DNA of 64,000 nucleotides from Brachypodium distachyon (lineage: Eukaryota > Streptophyta > Magnoliopsida > Poales > Poaceae), in NCBI RefSeq assembly GCF_000005505.3, contig NC_016133.3:14384001-14448000 (forward strand), given 5' to 3'. This document shows, one piece after another, positions 46,437 through 56,245 of the stretch. The notes below the pieces were generated by a model that was not told where the DNA came from, did no database searches, and saw only the letters and a program-made list of their open reading frames with translations. The position numbers were made by a program, and so were the translations under genes. The first letter of the stretch is position 1. The number at the start of each line of letters is the position of its first letter.

Positions 46437-46797
46437 TTACATTCTTTTTCTAAGATGTTTAAACTTTATACTAAGTCAAACATTTAAAATTTGGTCAAGT
46501 TCATAGAAAAAACACTAACATCTACAACTCAAAATTGGTATTATTAAATCTGTCACGATATATACATATATAAATTGATAGAAGATATACTCCCTCCGAC
46601 CGGTATTACTTGTCTCAAATTTTCCAAATACGGATGTATCTATGTGTAAAAAGCGTCTAGATACATGTAATATTTCGACAAGTAATTCCGGCCGGAGGGA
46701 GTAGTAGATTCCTATAAAATTTAGTCAAACATTAAACTTGGTCGACAATTTGACTTGGAACACAAAGCCACGATATGTTATAAAAAGATCGGAGGGA
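46437..46797. mobile_element. Mariner-type MITE split by a nested Stowaway MITE
   Basis: Flanks of the inner element fit together as one ~250-bp family known by AAGTCAAAC / GTCAAATTTTTT-type arms: AGTCAAACATTTAAAATTTGG on the left and TTTAGTCAAACATTAAACTTG plus GATCGGAGGGAGT on the right. The outer left end is decayed. Confidence 0.6.
46590..46701. mobile_element. Stowaway-like MITE, 112 bp, nested
   Basis: The ends CTCCCTCCGACCGGTATTAC and, reversed, CTCCCTCCGGCCGGAATTAC are nearly identical and TA lies on both sides. It interrupts the MITE at 46437-46797. Confidence 0.9.
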
Positions 46798-47116
46798 GTT
46801 GTACAATGCTAGGTGCTTATTAAAAATAAAATACTCTGTTCCTGCCTGTTTCTGTAAGATACGAGCTTAATTAGGACATCTTCAACAGGGCACAGTTACA
46901 TAGCTTGCATGTCATCACTTCTTTTTCTATTTTAATCTCATCTATCCTTTATTATATAGGGATATTTTATTTTGTACTTTTCTCTTTCCTAGCAGGCCCA
47001 CTGTCATCCCCTTTTCTAGTCTTGGTACCCGTGTAGTAGTGGTATCTTGCAGAGAAAACCATCTCTTCAACTTTGGTTCAACCTCAGCCCAAGAAGTAGG
47101 AAAAAGAATATAGGTA

Positions 47117-47228
47117 GTCCCTCCATTCTATAATTCTTGTCGAAATCTTACATGTATCTAGACACCTTTAGAAATAGATACATTCATTGTTAAACAAATT
47201 TGAGACAAGAATTATAGAACGGATGGAG
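47117..47228. mobile_element. Stowaway-like MITE, 112 bp
   Basis: The left end GTCCCTCCATTCTATAATTC and the reversed right end CTCCATCCGTTCTATAATTC lie between TA dinucleotides. The interior shares TACATGTATCTAGACACC with the copies at 25393 and 46590. Confidence 0.85.
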
Positions 47229-47410
47229 TACTTGCTTAGTAGTACCCTGTTGGAGATACCCTTGGTACGGAGTAAAAAAAATAAGCATCAATGTTTAAGA
47301 ATAAATCGATTTAATCTTATAAACACCATTACGCATGAATGCTCAGAGGAAAATAAAACACATGCTAACGTACTCGTTCATCATGAGACGGAGAGTACCC
47401 GTCAAGAAAT

Positions 47411-48177
47411 GAGGAAATTGTACATTCCACTCATCTTTGTGAAGGTTGCTGCGGAAAACACCTACTCGACAATTTTTTTGTGGAAAACACCCACTCGACG
47501 TCTAATCCGTTGCACACAAGTTCTAATCCGTGTTTGATCTCGTTAACAAGCATTCTGACCGATGGGGCCCACATGTCAGAGACACCCTGGCCTAAGGGGG
47601 CTGCCACGGTGGCTCATCCCCTTCCTTGAGGCTCTTCAAGGGAGTGCGCTGCGGCGGAGGCGGCGCCCAGGCCCGCAGGGCGCGACAGCCCAGACACCGC
47701 CCGCGCGCTCGGCTTCTTCGGCCGCTCCATTATCTAGCTGCCCAGCTCCGACCTGCTCTGCAGGACCTTGCACGGGCTCGCTGCGGCGCACGGCGTGCGT
47801 GAGGCGTGATCAACCTCATGTCGAGTGCGTTCTGCTCCGCCGACGTGGTCGCCGACGCCAACCTGTCTTCCACGCTGGAGCTGCGGGAGCTCATGGAGGA
47901 CCTCACTGTGACGGTCGCCAAACCCAACGTCTCCGGCCTCGTCCCTTTCCTACAGTGAGGTAGGTGCAGACGGCGGCGGCAACGAAGGATGGGATCCATC
48001 TGTCTCACGTGGCAAGCCGGAGCGGCCAGGGTGGCTATGACATGTGGGTCCCACCGATCAGAAAGCTTGTTAAGGAGTCCAAACACGAGTTAAGACTTGT
48101 GTGCAACGGATTAGTCGTCGAGTGGGTGTTTCATGCAACACCCTCCCCGTGACGGGGGTGGAAGGTACAATTTCCTC
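47411..48177. mobile_element. Pack-MULE: Mutator-like element carrying a cytochrome P450 fragment, 767 bp
   Basis: Long terminal inverted repeats of roughly 180 bp begin GAGGAAATTGTAC at 47411 and, reversed, GAGGAAATTGTAC at 48177. Shared blocks include CACCCACTCGACG, CTAATCCGTTGCACACAAGT, TTAACAAGC.TTCTGA and CCCACATGTCA. The flanks are GTCAAGAAAT (47401-47410) and GTCAAAAAAT (48178-48187), a 10-bp target duplication with one mismatch. The left arm has an extra ~29-bp repeat. Between the arms lies GC-rich DNA that encodes pieces of a P450, not a transposase. All of this is read from the sequence; capture by a Mutator-like element is the standard explanation. Confidence 0.88.
47693..47958 (+). 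pseudogene. Cytochrome P450 fragment (CYP76-like, CYP71 clan) inside the Pack-MULE
   Basis: Two frames carry recognisable pieces. The frame from 47693 reads DTARALGFFGRSII, then an in-frame TAG (47735-47737) where family members have Trp, then LPSSDLLCRTLHGLAAAHG. After a frame change at about 47806 the other frame reads VINLMSSAFCSADVV and LRELMEDLTVTVAKPNVSG up to a TGA at 47956. In CYP76 proteins these blocks lie in the N-terminal half (B to F helix region) in this order, with about 30-50 residues between them that are missing here. The haem-binding cysteine region is absent, so no enzyme can be made. Family assignment is from motif memory. Confidence 0.75.
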
Positions 48178-49849
48178 GTCAAAAAATTTACGTCGACGCT
48201 CCCTGGAAAAGGTCCTAAGCGGCGTTTGTACATGGGCGGTACACACTACCACGCATAGGATCCTCGCCACGAAAGGACTGCCCCGTCCGTACTATACTGG
48301 AGTACTATAAGCCAGAACCACACACATAACAAGAAACCAAGAAAACCAAAAAAAAAAAAACGGGGCGAAAATGAAAACCCTAGATAAATGGAGGCAGACC
48401 CTGACAACCACTTTCGTTTTCTTTATCGGGAGCCTTTCCTTTTCTTCTCTTCTCCATACGAGAAGAACAATCAAGCGCGATTCATGACAACACGCACCAC
48501 AGAGGTCCGAGATTCTCTCCTGCGAGATATCTTCTCGCGACACGACACGGTACGACAAGTAGGCGACAAGGCACGATACTAGGTAAAATGGGCGCTTTTA
48601 TTTTTTAACGGATGCGATGGCTTTAAGTTGTTCACAGGTCACCAGCACACGAGACCGGTCAGGCAGGCAGGACGGCTCAGGAGGTGTCAGTGCTAACGTT
48701 AGCACCAGTGTCACGTTCACTCGATCTCTCTCCTTGCTTTTTTAACGTTTTATTTTTCGTATTCTTTGGATCAGTAATTACTGAGTACGGAGTACGTGAT
48801 TTATTTATTTTCTGGGTGGAGCCGCGCCTCGTGACAAACACGCTAGACTGGTCAAGGCCAACGCTAAATCCACAGGCATTGTACTCGTAGCACTCCCAGA
48901 AAAATAAAAGAGGCTTCATCGTATCTTTTTTTTTAGAAATGGGTACGAATACATAGCGGCAGATTACTCCGCCTACAAAAATGAAAAAAGTAATCTTCTT
49001 GTTAGTATTATACAGAGGTCCAGATATAGAAATGGCATCCTGTCCCGTGGTAAACTTTTCTGAATTTCAGACACGGTGTCAAATCAATATGCTCCCCAGT
49101 AGTAAATTATCTGTCCCAGCCTTTTGACCTAACTTCATTTTGGCGCAAACTGAATAAGCTAGGGTTAGAGTGTTGGACAACAACATCAAGAGAATCTAAA
49201 AGGGGGACCGCTAGCTCTTTGTTGAAAAGAATAATGTTTCTTAAGACAAATTAAATGTATACTCGTAATATTGTGGATCTACCCAAGGTTTTTTTTTCTT
49301 TTCTTCCTTTTTTCTTAGATCATGGGTGTCCCTACGTTTCCCGCCTATCATCATGGAAAGAAGAATGTCTTTGCGAGAATTGGCCAGGAGTTGCTGTCCG
49401 AACCAAAGCAGAATTAGCACAATGTGTACAGATGGCACTGTCAGGACCATCAAAAAGGCTAAATTAAACATTTAAGCAGCTGCAAGGAAAATGATTAAGA
49501 TGGTTACACTTCTCGATCAAATGGTGGGCCACTGAAATTGACCTCGTCCCCTGGTCCAGAATAGCATGTTTATTCTCAATTATTGAGTCCTTTCTGTGGG
49601 TTTTTTCAAAGGACATGGGTAAGTGCACCCAAAGCGTGTTCAAAATTGTTGGATTATTTAATCAATTCAGTACTTCAACTTCAAGCTACGATTTCAATGT
49701 GATGCTACTCCACTGGGTTATGCTTGAGTCAAATTAATTTGTGGACAAGACAAAGGATGGGCCTGGCTCGAGTCAAAGGTATTTATCTGAATACCAATAT
49801 TTTGGCCAAATAACTAGATACTACGTATATGTAGCACATGTGTGTATAA

Positions 49850-50203
49850 GGGCCTTTTTGATTCACAGGATTTCAAAATCGCAGAAATAGGAAAAACATA
49901 GGATTTGAATGTCATGTCATGTTGAATCTTATGGAAATTCAAAATACAGGAAGTTGTTTGATTGAACCACAAGGAAAAATGTAGAATTTGCTTAAAGGAT
50001 TATGTGCTACTCATTTTTGTCATAGAGACAAAGGAAATTTTCCATGAGGTTGAAATTTTCCTTTGGAATTGCATGCAAACTAGTCCACAGGAATTATTCC
50101 TGTGGTTTCAAATCATGTAAATCAAACGAGCTATAAAGGAAATATTCCATAGGAATAGAACCCTTCAAATTTTCTATGAAATTTCTTTGAATCAAAGGAG
50201 CCC
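49850..50203. mobile_element. MITE with inverted ends, about 354 bp
   Basis: The left end GGGCCTTTTTGATTCACAGG and the reversed right end GGGCTCCTTTGATTCAAAGA are inverted repeats. Internal segments around ATGGAAATTCAAAAT and its complement suggest a longer stem. The flanks (TAA / TAG) suggest a 3-bp Tourist-type duplication that has decayed. Confidence 0.7.
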
Positions 50204-50951
50204 TAGATGGAAAAGTAAGTCAAAATGATAAGATGTTTAAGCTACTTATCCTCAAAACAACTCCCTCCTCCCTTGGCCTAATGGCCCAATTCTCAACTGA
50301 ATCAAGTTTATATCTCCAAAAACATGGTTTTCAAGTGTAATTTTTTTGACATCTTGAAACTTTGAACACCAACTCTAAAAATCGTAGGCCCGTCCTTGGA
50401 CCCAAGCTGACGTATCCTGTTTGCTTTTTTCGAAAAGGGAAAGCGATCCCCGCCTTCCCGCCCTCTGCATCAATTGATTCATTCTGTTTGTTGTTTCTAT
50501 GTGTACGTCAGTGCACGTTACGGTAGGATTCATTCAAGAGGATTATCTTGGTTTCGTTCATATTCTTTTCTGATAACTTCAGGTGCACAGATTTATCTGG
50601 AAAAACATGAAAGCGATGGGTAATATAGTTACAGAACTTGGAAGTAAGAAAGAACGAGCTGGCCTCAATTATGGTGTTCCGCAGGCCGGTAATTGCTTTC
50701 CAGAATCCATTTGGGAATTTCAAGCAGAAGAATACTTTTTGCAGTAACACATGACACGTCAGTCTCATCGTCAGAGCACGCAGCCAAAGAGAAAACTGTA
50801 TAGCTAAGCTTCAGGCGTTTCTTTTATAAGAACATGCAGAGCTTGCACGCCACTGGTCATTAAAAATACATGCGTTTCTGAGTTCAGAAAACAAATCCGA
50901 TAAAAGATTGCTGGAACAAATCAGTATTTCCTGCATTAGCTCTCTTTGTTA

Positions 50952-51372
50952 CTTCTTCCGTCACATATTTAATGACTCAATTTGTCTAAATATGATATAT
51001 CTATACCGAAAAAGCATCTATGCATGTAAGGGCATCCACAGTATTTAGAGATATAATACCTCTAAGCTGGGACCCACCTCTTATCTCTAACCTTATCACC
51101 AAATGCTGCAGTCTTTAGAAACAATTTCATCTCTATCAGTACAAAGTACTATGATGCTCTCACATAATCTTTTTTCTTACTTATTCTATTGGACTTCTAT
51201 AGCATAGAGGCTGCCTCCAAAGAAAGAGGCATTTCTCATCTCAGATTCTTAGAGGTAGGAGATTGGAATGCTTAGAGGTTGCCTCTAATGGTTAGATGCA
51301 TCTATAGAGGTAGAAAAGCTAAAGACCGTGGATGCTCTAATATTTCGTTCACTTAATATGGGACGGAAGGAG
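50952..51372. mobile_element. Stowaway-like MITE split by a second MITE
   Basis: Outer ends CTTCTTCCGTCACATATTTA and, reversed, CTCCTTCCGTCCCATATTAA with TA on both sides (50950-50951, 51373-51374). Without the insert the element is about 110 bp, the usual size. Confidence 0.82.
51030..51337. mobile_element. Tourist-like MITE, about 308 bp, nested in the Stowaway element
   Basis: The ends are GGGCATCCACAG and, reversed, GAGCATCCACGG. TAA lies on both sides (51027-51029, 51338-51340). The interior repeats AGAGGTAG/TACCTCTAAG motifs as inverted stems. Confidence 0.8.
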
Positions 51373-52491
51373 TATAATTTCGAAGAGGACATGGCGAATA
51401 ATTTCTTCGTCATATTTTACGGAATATGTATATCCTTATGCGCCTATACACTCGGGGGAACTTTTAGAAACGAGAAATTACATTTTGCTTAGTGGAAGAT
51501 TTTGCAGGAGCTCGGTAGCCAAACAAGATTTTGGACACGTAACATATCCATCGAGGGGTCATGCCATGCACGTTGTTGGAGGGGGCATTTTCAGCTGCAG
51601 AAGAGTATTTTTGCAGTAACACAAAAATTCTTCAACGTACGCTGCGGTTGCCGACCAAAGTACCAAACTCGGAGCCAAATTCTTCAACGCTACGGCCACC
51701 GTCCAAAGCTCGGATCGAGATTGACAACACCCATCGTCGATCTGATATATCGGAATCGTCGTGTCTAACAGACCGGATTGAAGCACCTGGTAGGAAAAAG
51801 ATCCAAGGAATGTAGCCGTGCAAAAATACAGTCATGCTTGGTATTCTACAGTTTTTAACAAGTAAACTGAACTCTTGATAGACGGCTCTATACAAATCTG
51901 GAAGGAAAAAAAATTCAACCATACAGCTCAAAAGCAGCGAAGATGTTTTTTTTTGTTAGTCTTGACACTCTAACCCAGAAGTGTACGGTAAATCACTCCG
52001 GTGATGATATTTCAGACCGTCTTTGAAAGGATTTTGGTTGTAGGCTGGTAATTGATCACAACTCTAGCTAGCTATTTAGGGCCTCTTTGGAGTGAATACT
52101 GTCGGAGATCACCTTAACTATATTTGTCAGCGCATTTTTCCTGAATTCAAAATTGAGCAGACAATGTAATGAAAATCGGTTCATGTTGGTCATAAAACCT
52201 TATACGCGACTTCCGTCCGGTGTAGAACAATCGTTCCAGTTATTCGGGCAACAAAACCTGGATGAGGCCAGAATTTGTCACTTTGTTTATGTTCTCACAG
52301 TTACCACAGATCATCAATCCTCAAAGCAACGGCATTCCAAAACAGAAGCAATATCCTTACAAGAAAAACACAAGCAATACACCAGAGGGATTCATTCCTA
52401 AAATAAAACACACAAACACCAACCAAAAAGTAAGGAGTACTGCTCGGCATCTTCATCTTTTTCATTTTTTACTCGTAGAAGTACCTACGTA

Positions 52492-52709
52492 CTTCCTCTC
52501 TCCCATAATATGAGGCACGTACGCATCTCTAGATTCTCAATTTGATTAATTAAATATGTATGTTTCTTAACAAATAGTACATCATTAGATTCGTTGTCGA
52601 AAAAACTTTCTAATGATATAACTTTTTAATTATTTAATTTATATTTAGTTAGCAAAATTAACGATTTAGGGATGCGTACTTGTGCCTCGATATTATGAGA
52701 CGGAGAGAG
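52492..52709. mobile_element. Stowaway-like MITE, 218 bp
   Basis: Ends CTTCCTCTCTCCCATAATAT and, reversed, CTCTCTCCGTCTCATAATAT, followed inward by GAGGCAC and its complement GTGCCTC; TA flanks both sides. Confidence 0.82.
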
Positions 52710-55023
52710 TACTGTACTGCCGTTTTACTTTTCCTTCTCTCTTCACAGGCGAGTGAATCAGTAATACTAGAGTGACAGAGAGTATTCAATATAGGCATTC
52801 CAATTAGGTCAGGGCACATGCGCCTGCTGCATCTCGCAGAAAATGGAAGCACCTGCTCTTGCGCTCCCCACCAGTAGTACCTCTATTTTGGATTGCTGCC
52901 CGGTTCCTATATATACACCATGTTTCAGTTTTAGAATACTCATCCCAATGTTGAAATACGGTCCTGTGTTTGCCTTTCAAATTTCCCCCCTTCCATTTTG
53001 TGTTTTGATTTCAGGAAGACTCAGCTGTTATTTTCTCTCCTGCAAAAGCATAGGTATGCTATTTTCCTCATTGTTAATAGGCTGTTTAATTGTCAGCTCT
53101 CTTCCTTCATTTTTCAGCCTTACACTGTCTATTAGTAATGATTTCCTTTTGCTCTTATTTACTTTGTTATCTTGCTGAGATTGAAATTTATGCGTAACTA
53201 ATGAGATAAACTATATGTTCTCTCTATAGTTTTTGCCCAAGTAACTTTGCTGTTCTTGATCCTCGGTGACATTTCCAACCTTTGGAGCTTTCTTAGGCCA
53301 TCTATGTGTCTGGTCCAAACACACTCCAAAGAGGATGCAAGAACCAAGGAGGAGTGTATCACCACGAGCTAAACAGTTGTACAAAGGCAGGTGCTCTGCC
53401 AAATCCATAGGAAAAAAAAGAGGGTCAGCATCATCTTCTGGTGAGCCTAGCATTTCCCAATCCCCAGTGCTCTGCCTGCCTTCCAAATGAGTACAAACAC
53501 AAACTGAGATTTCTTTTCTCTCCCTCTCTCTCTCTCCCTATACCTCTTTCCTTTAATGCGACTAGACTAGACTCATCGTCGGCAGAGGACTCTGGCTGGC
53601 TCCAATATATGCCCCCACAAGCCGCTTTTGTTCCTTACACATTTGTATGTTGTCCACCTATCATTGGCCCAAAAAACTGGAGTAGTACCACAGCACGGAC
53701 TAGGTCCATTGCATATGGTCTAAATATTTTTGAGGGATCTCATCTTGTGTTTTCAGTCCAGATATTTGTGGGAATGTTGCTGATTTGGTCTTATTGCCTA
53801 ATTTATATGTCTGGTTTATACCTGTAAGGTTTACCTTATTTTTTACGCTTTCCAGGTATTACTATAAAATGTCACCCATGAATAATGGGAAATTATTATT
53901 GCCAGAGCAATGAAAAGTAGAAACAACTTATTGTAGCCATGATGGTTTGGACAGTTTTTGGAGACGGACCGAGAGCACCGTGGTACCCATAGATTCCGGC
54001 GACCGATATATTTGAATAAGCTATTTCTAGTCCCCAACCGTTAGAAAACATTTCGTGGAATAAATCAAAGGAGTGTCTATATTTTGCACGGGCAACCGAT
54101 TTTTTTTCTTGTTCCAATCATGACCGATCGAAAATGTAACATGTTTCCAGACAACTAAAACCAAATTGGCACATCTATTTTACGAAACCAAGACCGAATG
54201 GATCGACAAGCGGGTGCATGTAAACGCGACACGGAAGCAAAAGCCACATAGGATCGTGTCATTCTCCATTGGTACGCGTAGCAGGCCGGTCCCCCAAAGC
54301 CTACACTACACACACCCTCCTTCTCTCTAGGGAGGAACTAGGAGAAAGAGACCCGGTGGTAGTGTTGGGTTGGATGGACGTCGACGTGGACAGCTCTGTC
54401 TGAAAACCGCTGATCATCTTAATTAGACTCTCCAGGACATATATAATCTCTTCCACTTTACACAATATCTTCACTAAAAAAATTAGAATAACAAAGAACA
54501 ACGACCGATTGCTGGTAATCAACGTCCCCATCATCATCAGAGTCCTTAAAAGAAAATTAAGACGAGGCATGCGATGCAAATTAAATGTGGAATCCATCCC
54601 AGGCTAGTTCCCCAACTAACATCACCAAGAATCTCTTTCTCGCCCGATATATCGCCACAGGTACCCTGATACCTGTCGCGAGACGAGATATCGTTGGCCG
54701 TTGCGATATGGGGAACGATGGGTGGCCTCGCATCACTTCAGCCAGCTCCATCGCTGTCTGAATTTCTCTCTCTGTAGACATGCAGCATGAACAGACAGCA
54801 GGGCTGGGACTATATAATTTGATATTGATAGAAACGATAACAATAATGATACTAACAATATTGGGAATATGTCGCTGGCTGAAAGGGATTGATGGATGGA
54901 TGGACGCATAAACTCCTTTCTTTCTTTCTGACCTTTTCTTGTGGATGGCTACTCCTGCCTATATTTCCTCCTCCGCCATACACATGCAAAAGTCTAGCCT
55001 CAGATTTTTCCTTATATGCAGTA

Positions 55024-55112
55024 ATTTCTCCGTTCCAAAATAAATGATTTGAATTTGTATCTGTACAATCATCTATACAAATTCAAGTCACTTATTTTGG
55101 GACGGAGAAAGC
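55024..55112. mobile_element. Stowaway-like MITE, about 90 bp
   Basis: TTCTCCGTTCCAAAATAAAT and the reversed right end TTCTCCGTCCCAAAATAAGT pair over most of the element through AATTTGTAT/ATACAAATT. Exact ends are uncertain by a few bases. Confidence 0.75.
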
Positions 55113-56245
55113 ACTCACCTAAGCTAAGATCACCGAAAAAATTCACAAACCTAAATTTATGTAGTGACTTAATTGGCTGGGATAATAATCGTCGCCGGTT
55201 TTCCTAGTTTTCGAATTACCGGCAATTTGCGTACAGAAAATACTTGGATAAAAGACCCTGAAGAATATTTCGTACGTAAACTTTATGAACAGGCAGCTCC
55301 ATGTATATCCACAGATGTATTTGATGGGGGTGAGTTGTCTGCAAGCAGAGGATTGTTGGGTTTGGGACAGCGACGTATCTGGCCCTCCCGCTTTGGAAAA
55401 GCCATCAAATGGAGCTTTCAAGGAACAAGGAGGAAACTAATAAAGGATTAGCTATTCCTTTGTAGCCTTGTCGGTCCAGGGGCAGGCCCTCTCTCTCTAT
55501 ATATATTCCATTCGAGCTGGAGTGTTAAAGCTAGACTGGATAGAAAAGGCTTTCTCATTTGCTTCCCAGATTGTTTTAGTTTGGACAGTGACTATCGTAC
55601 ACACATGTATAATGCAGAATTATCAGCTTTGCAGGCAATTTTTATTCTTATTTTTTAAAATGAATCCAAGTTTGGATAACCAGGTAATTCTCCAGACTCC
55701 TCCACAGGAGTACATGTCAACCTTTTCTAGTCATATTCAAAGATACAGCCATCAAGAAGTCTCAACTCATACTTTTCTTACCACTTTTTAAGAGGAAAGC
55801 TAGAATAGAACGTTTGGAAAAAGGTCCCATACTAGGCCAAGCCCATATGCTTTACAGCGCTAGGCTTAGATTGGGCCAATTTGCGTCCCATGACTGGTTT
55901 AACTTAGGCCCATCTGCCTCCCAGGTAAGCACAATGCTAACAAGAAACTGGGCAAACAGGCGATTCAGGACACTGAAGTGTCACATTGACTAGACTAAAT
56001 AAGAGCACAGGTACCATCACATCATTATAATGCCGAAGCTATAGTATCAGTTCTACGCTACATAGTCATTCTTTAAGAGGACAGCAAGATAACGTAACAA
56101 GAGAAGAGGTTCATACTGACGACATGCAACTTGCTTGGACACAAAATTCAGGCGCAATCTCGTGAACAATCGTCCGATTCGTTCCACCCGAGCTTCTCTG
56201 GTAATAGCCATGTCTGGTGTCGCCACCATGGTCTAGGTCACTAGC

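Larger units (their letters stand above)
37850..47116. other. Gene-poor intergenic stretch
   Basis: Apart from the MITEs, microsatellite and GC-rich block listed separately, I find no frame with recognisable domains on either strand. The longest frames (38240-38734 plus, 39989-40348 plus, 40334-40699 minus) have unusual composition, lack gene context and cannot be supported. A TATA-like TATATAAG at about 40258 on the plus strand has no convincing transcript behind it. Confidence 0.45.
48188..56245. other. Gene-poor intergenic stretch
   Basis: MITEs listed separately are the only elements I can support. A 16-base perfect palindrome GTGCTAACGTTAGCAC lies at 48690-48705. A 91-residue minus frame at 53211-53486 has fairly protein-like composition but no recognised domain. 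No RNA gene was recognised. Confidence 0.4.
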
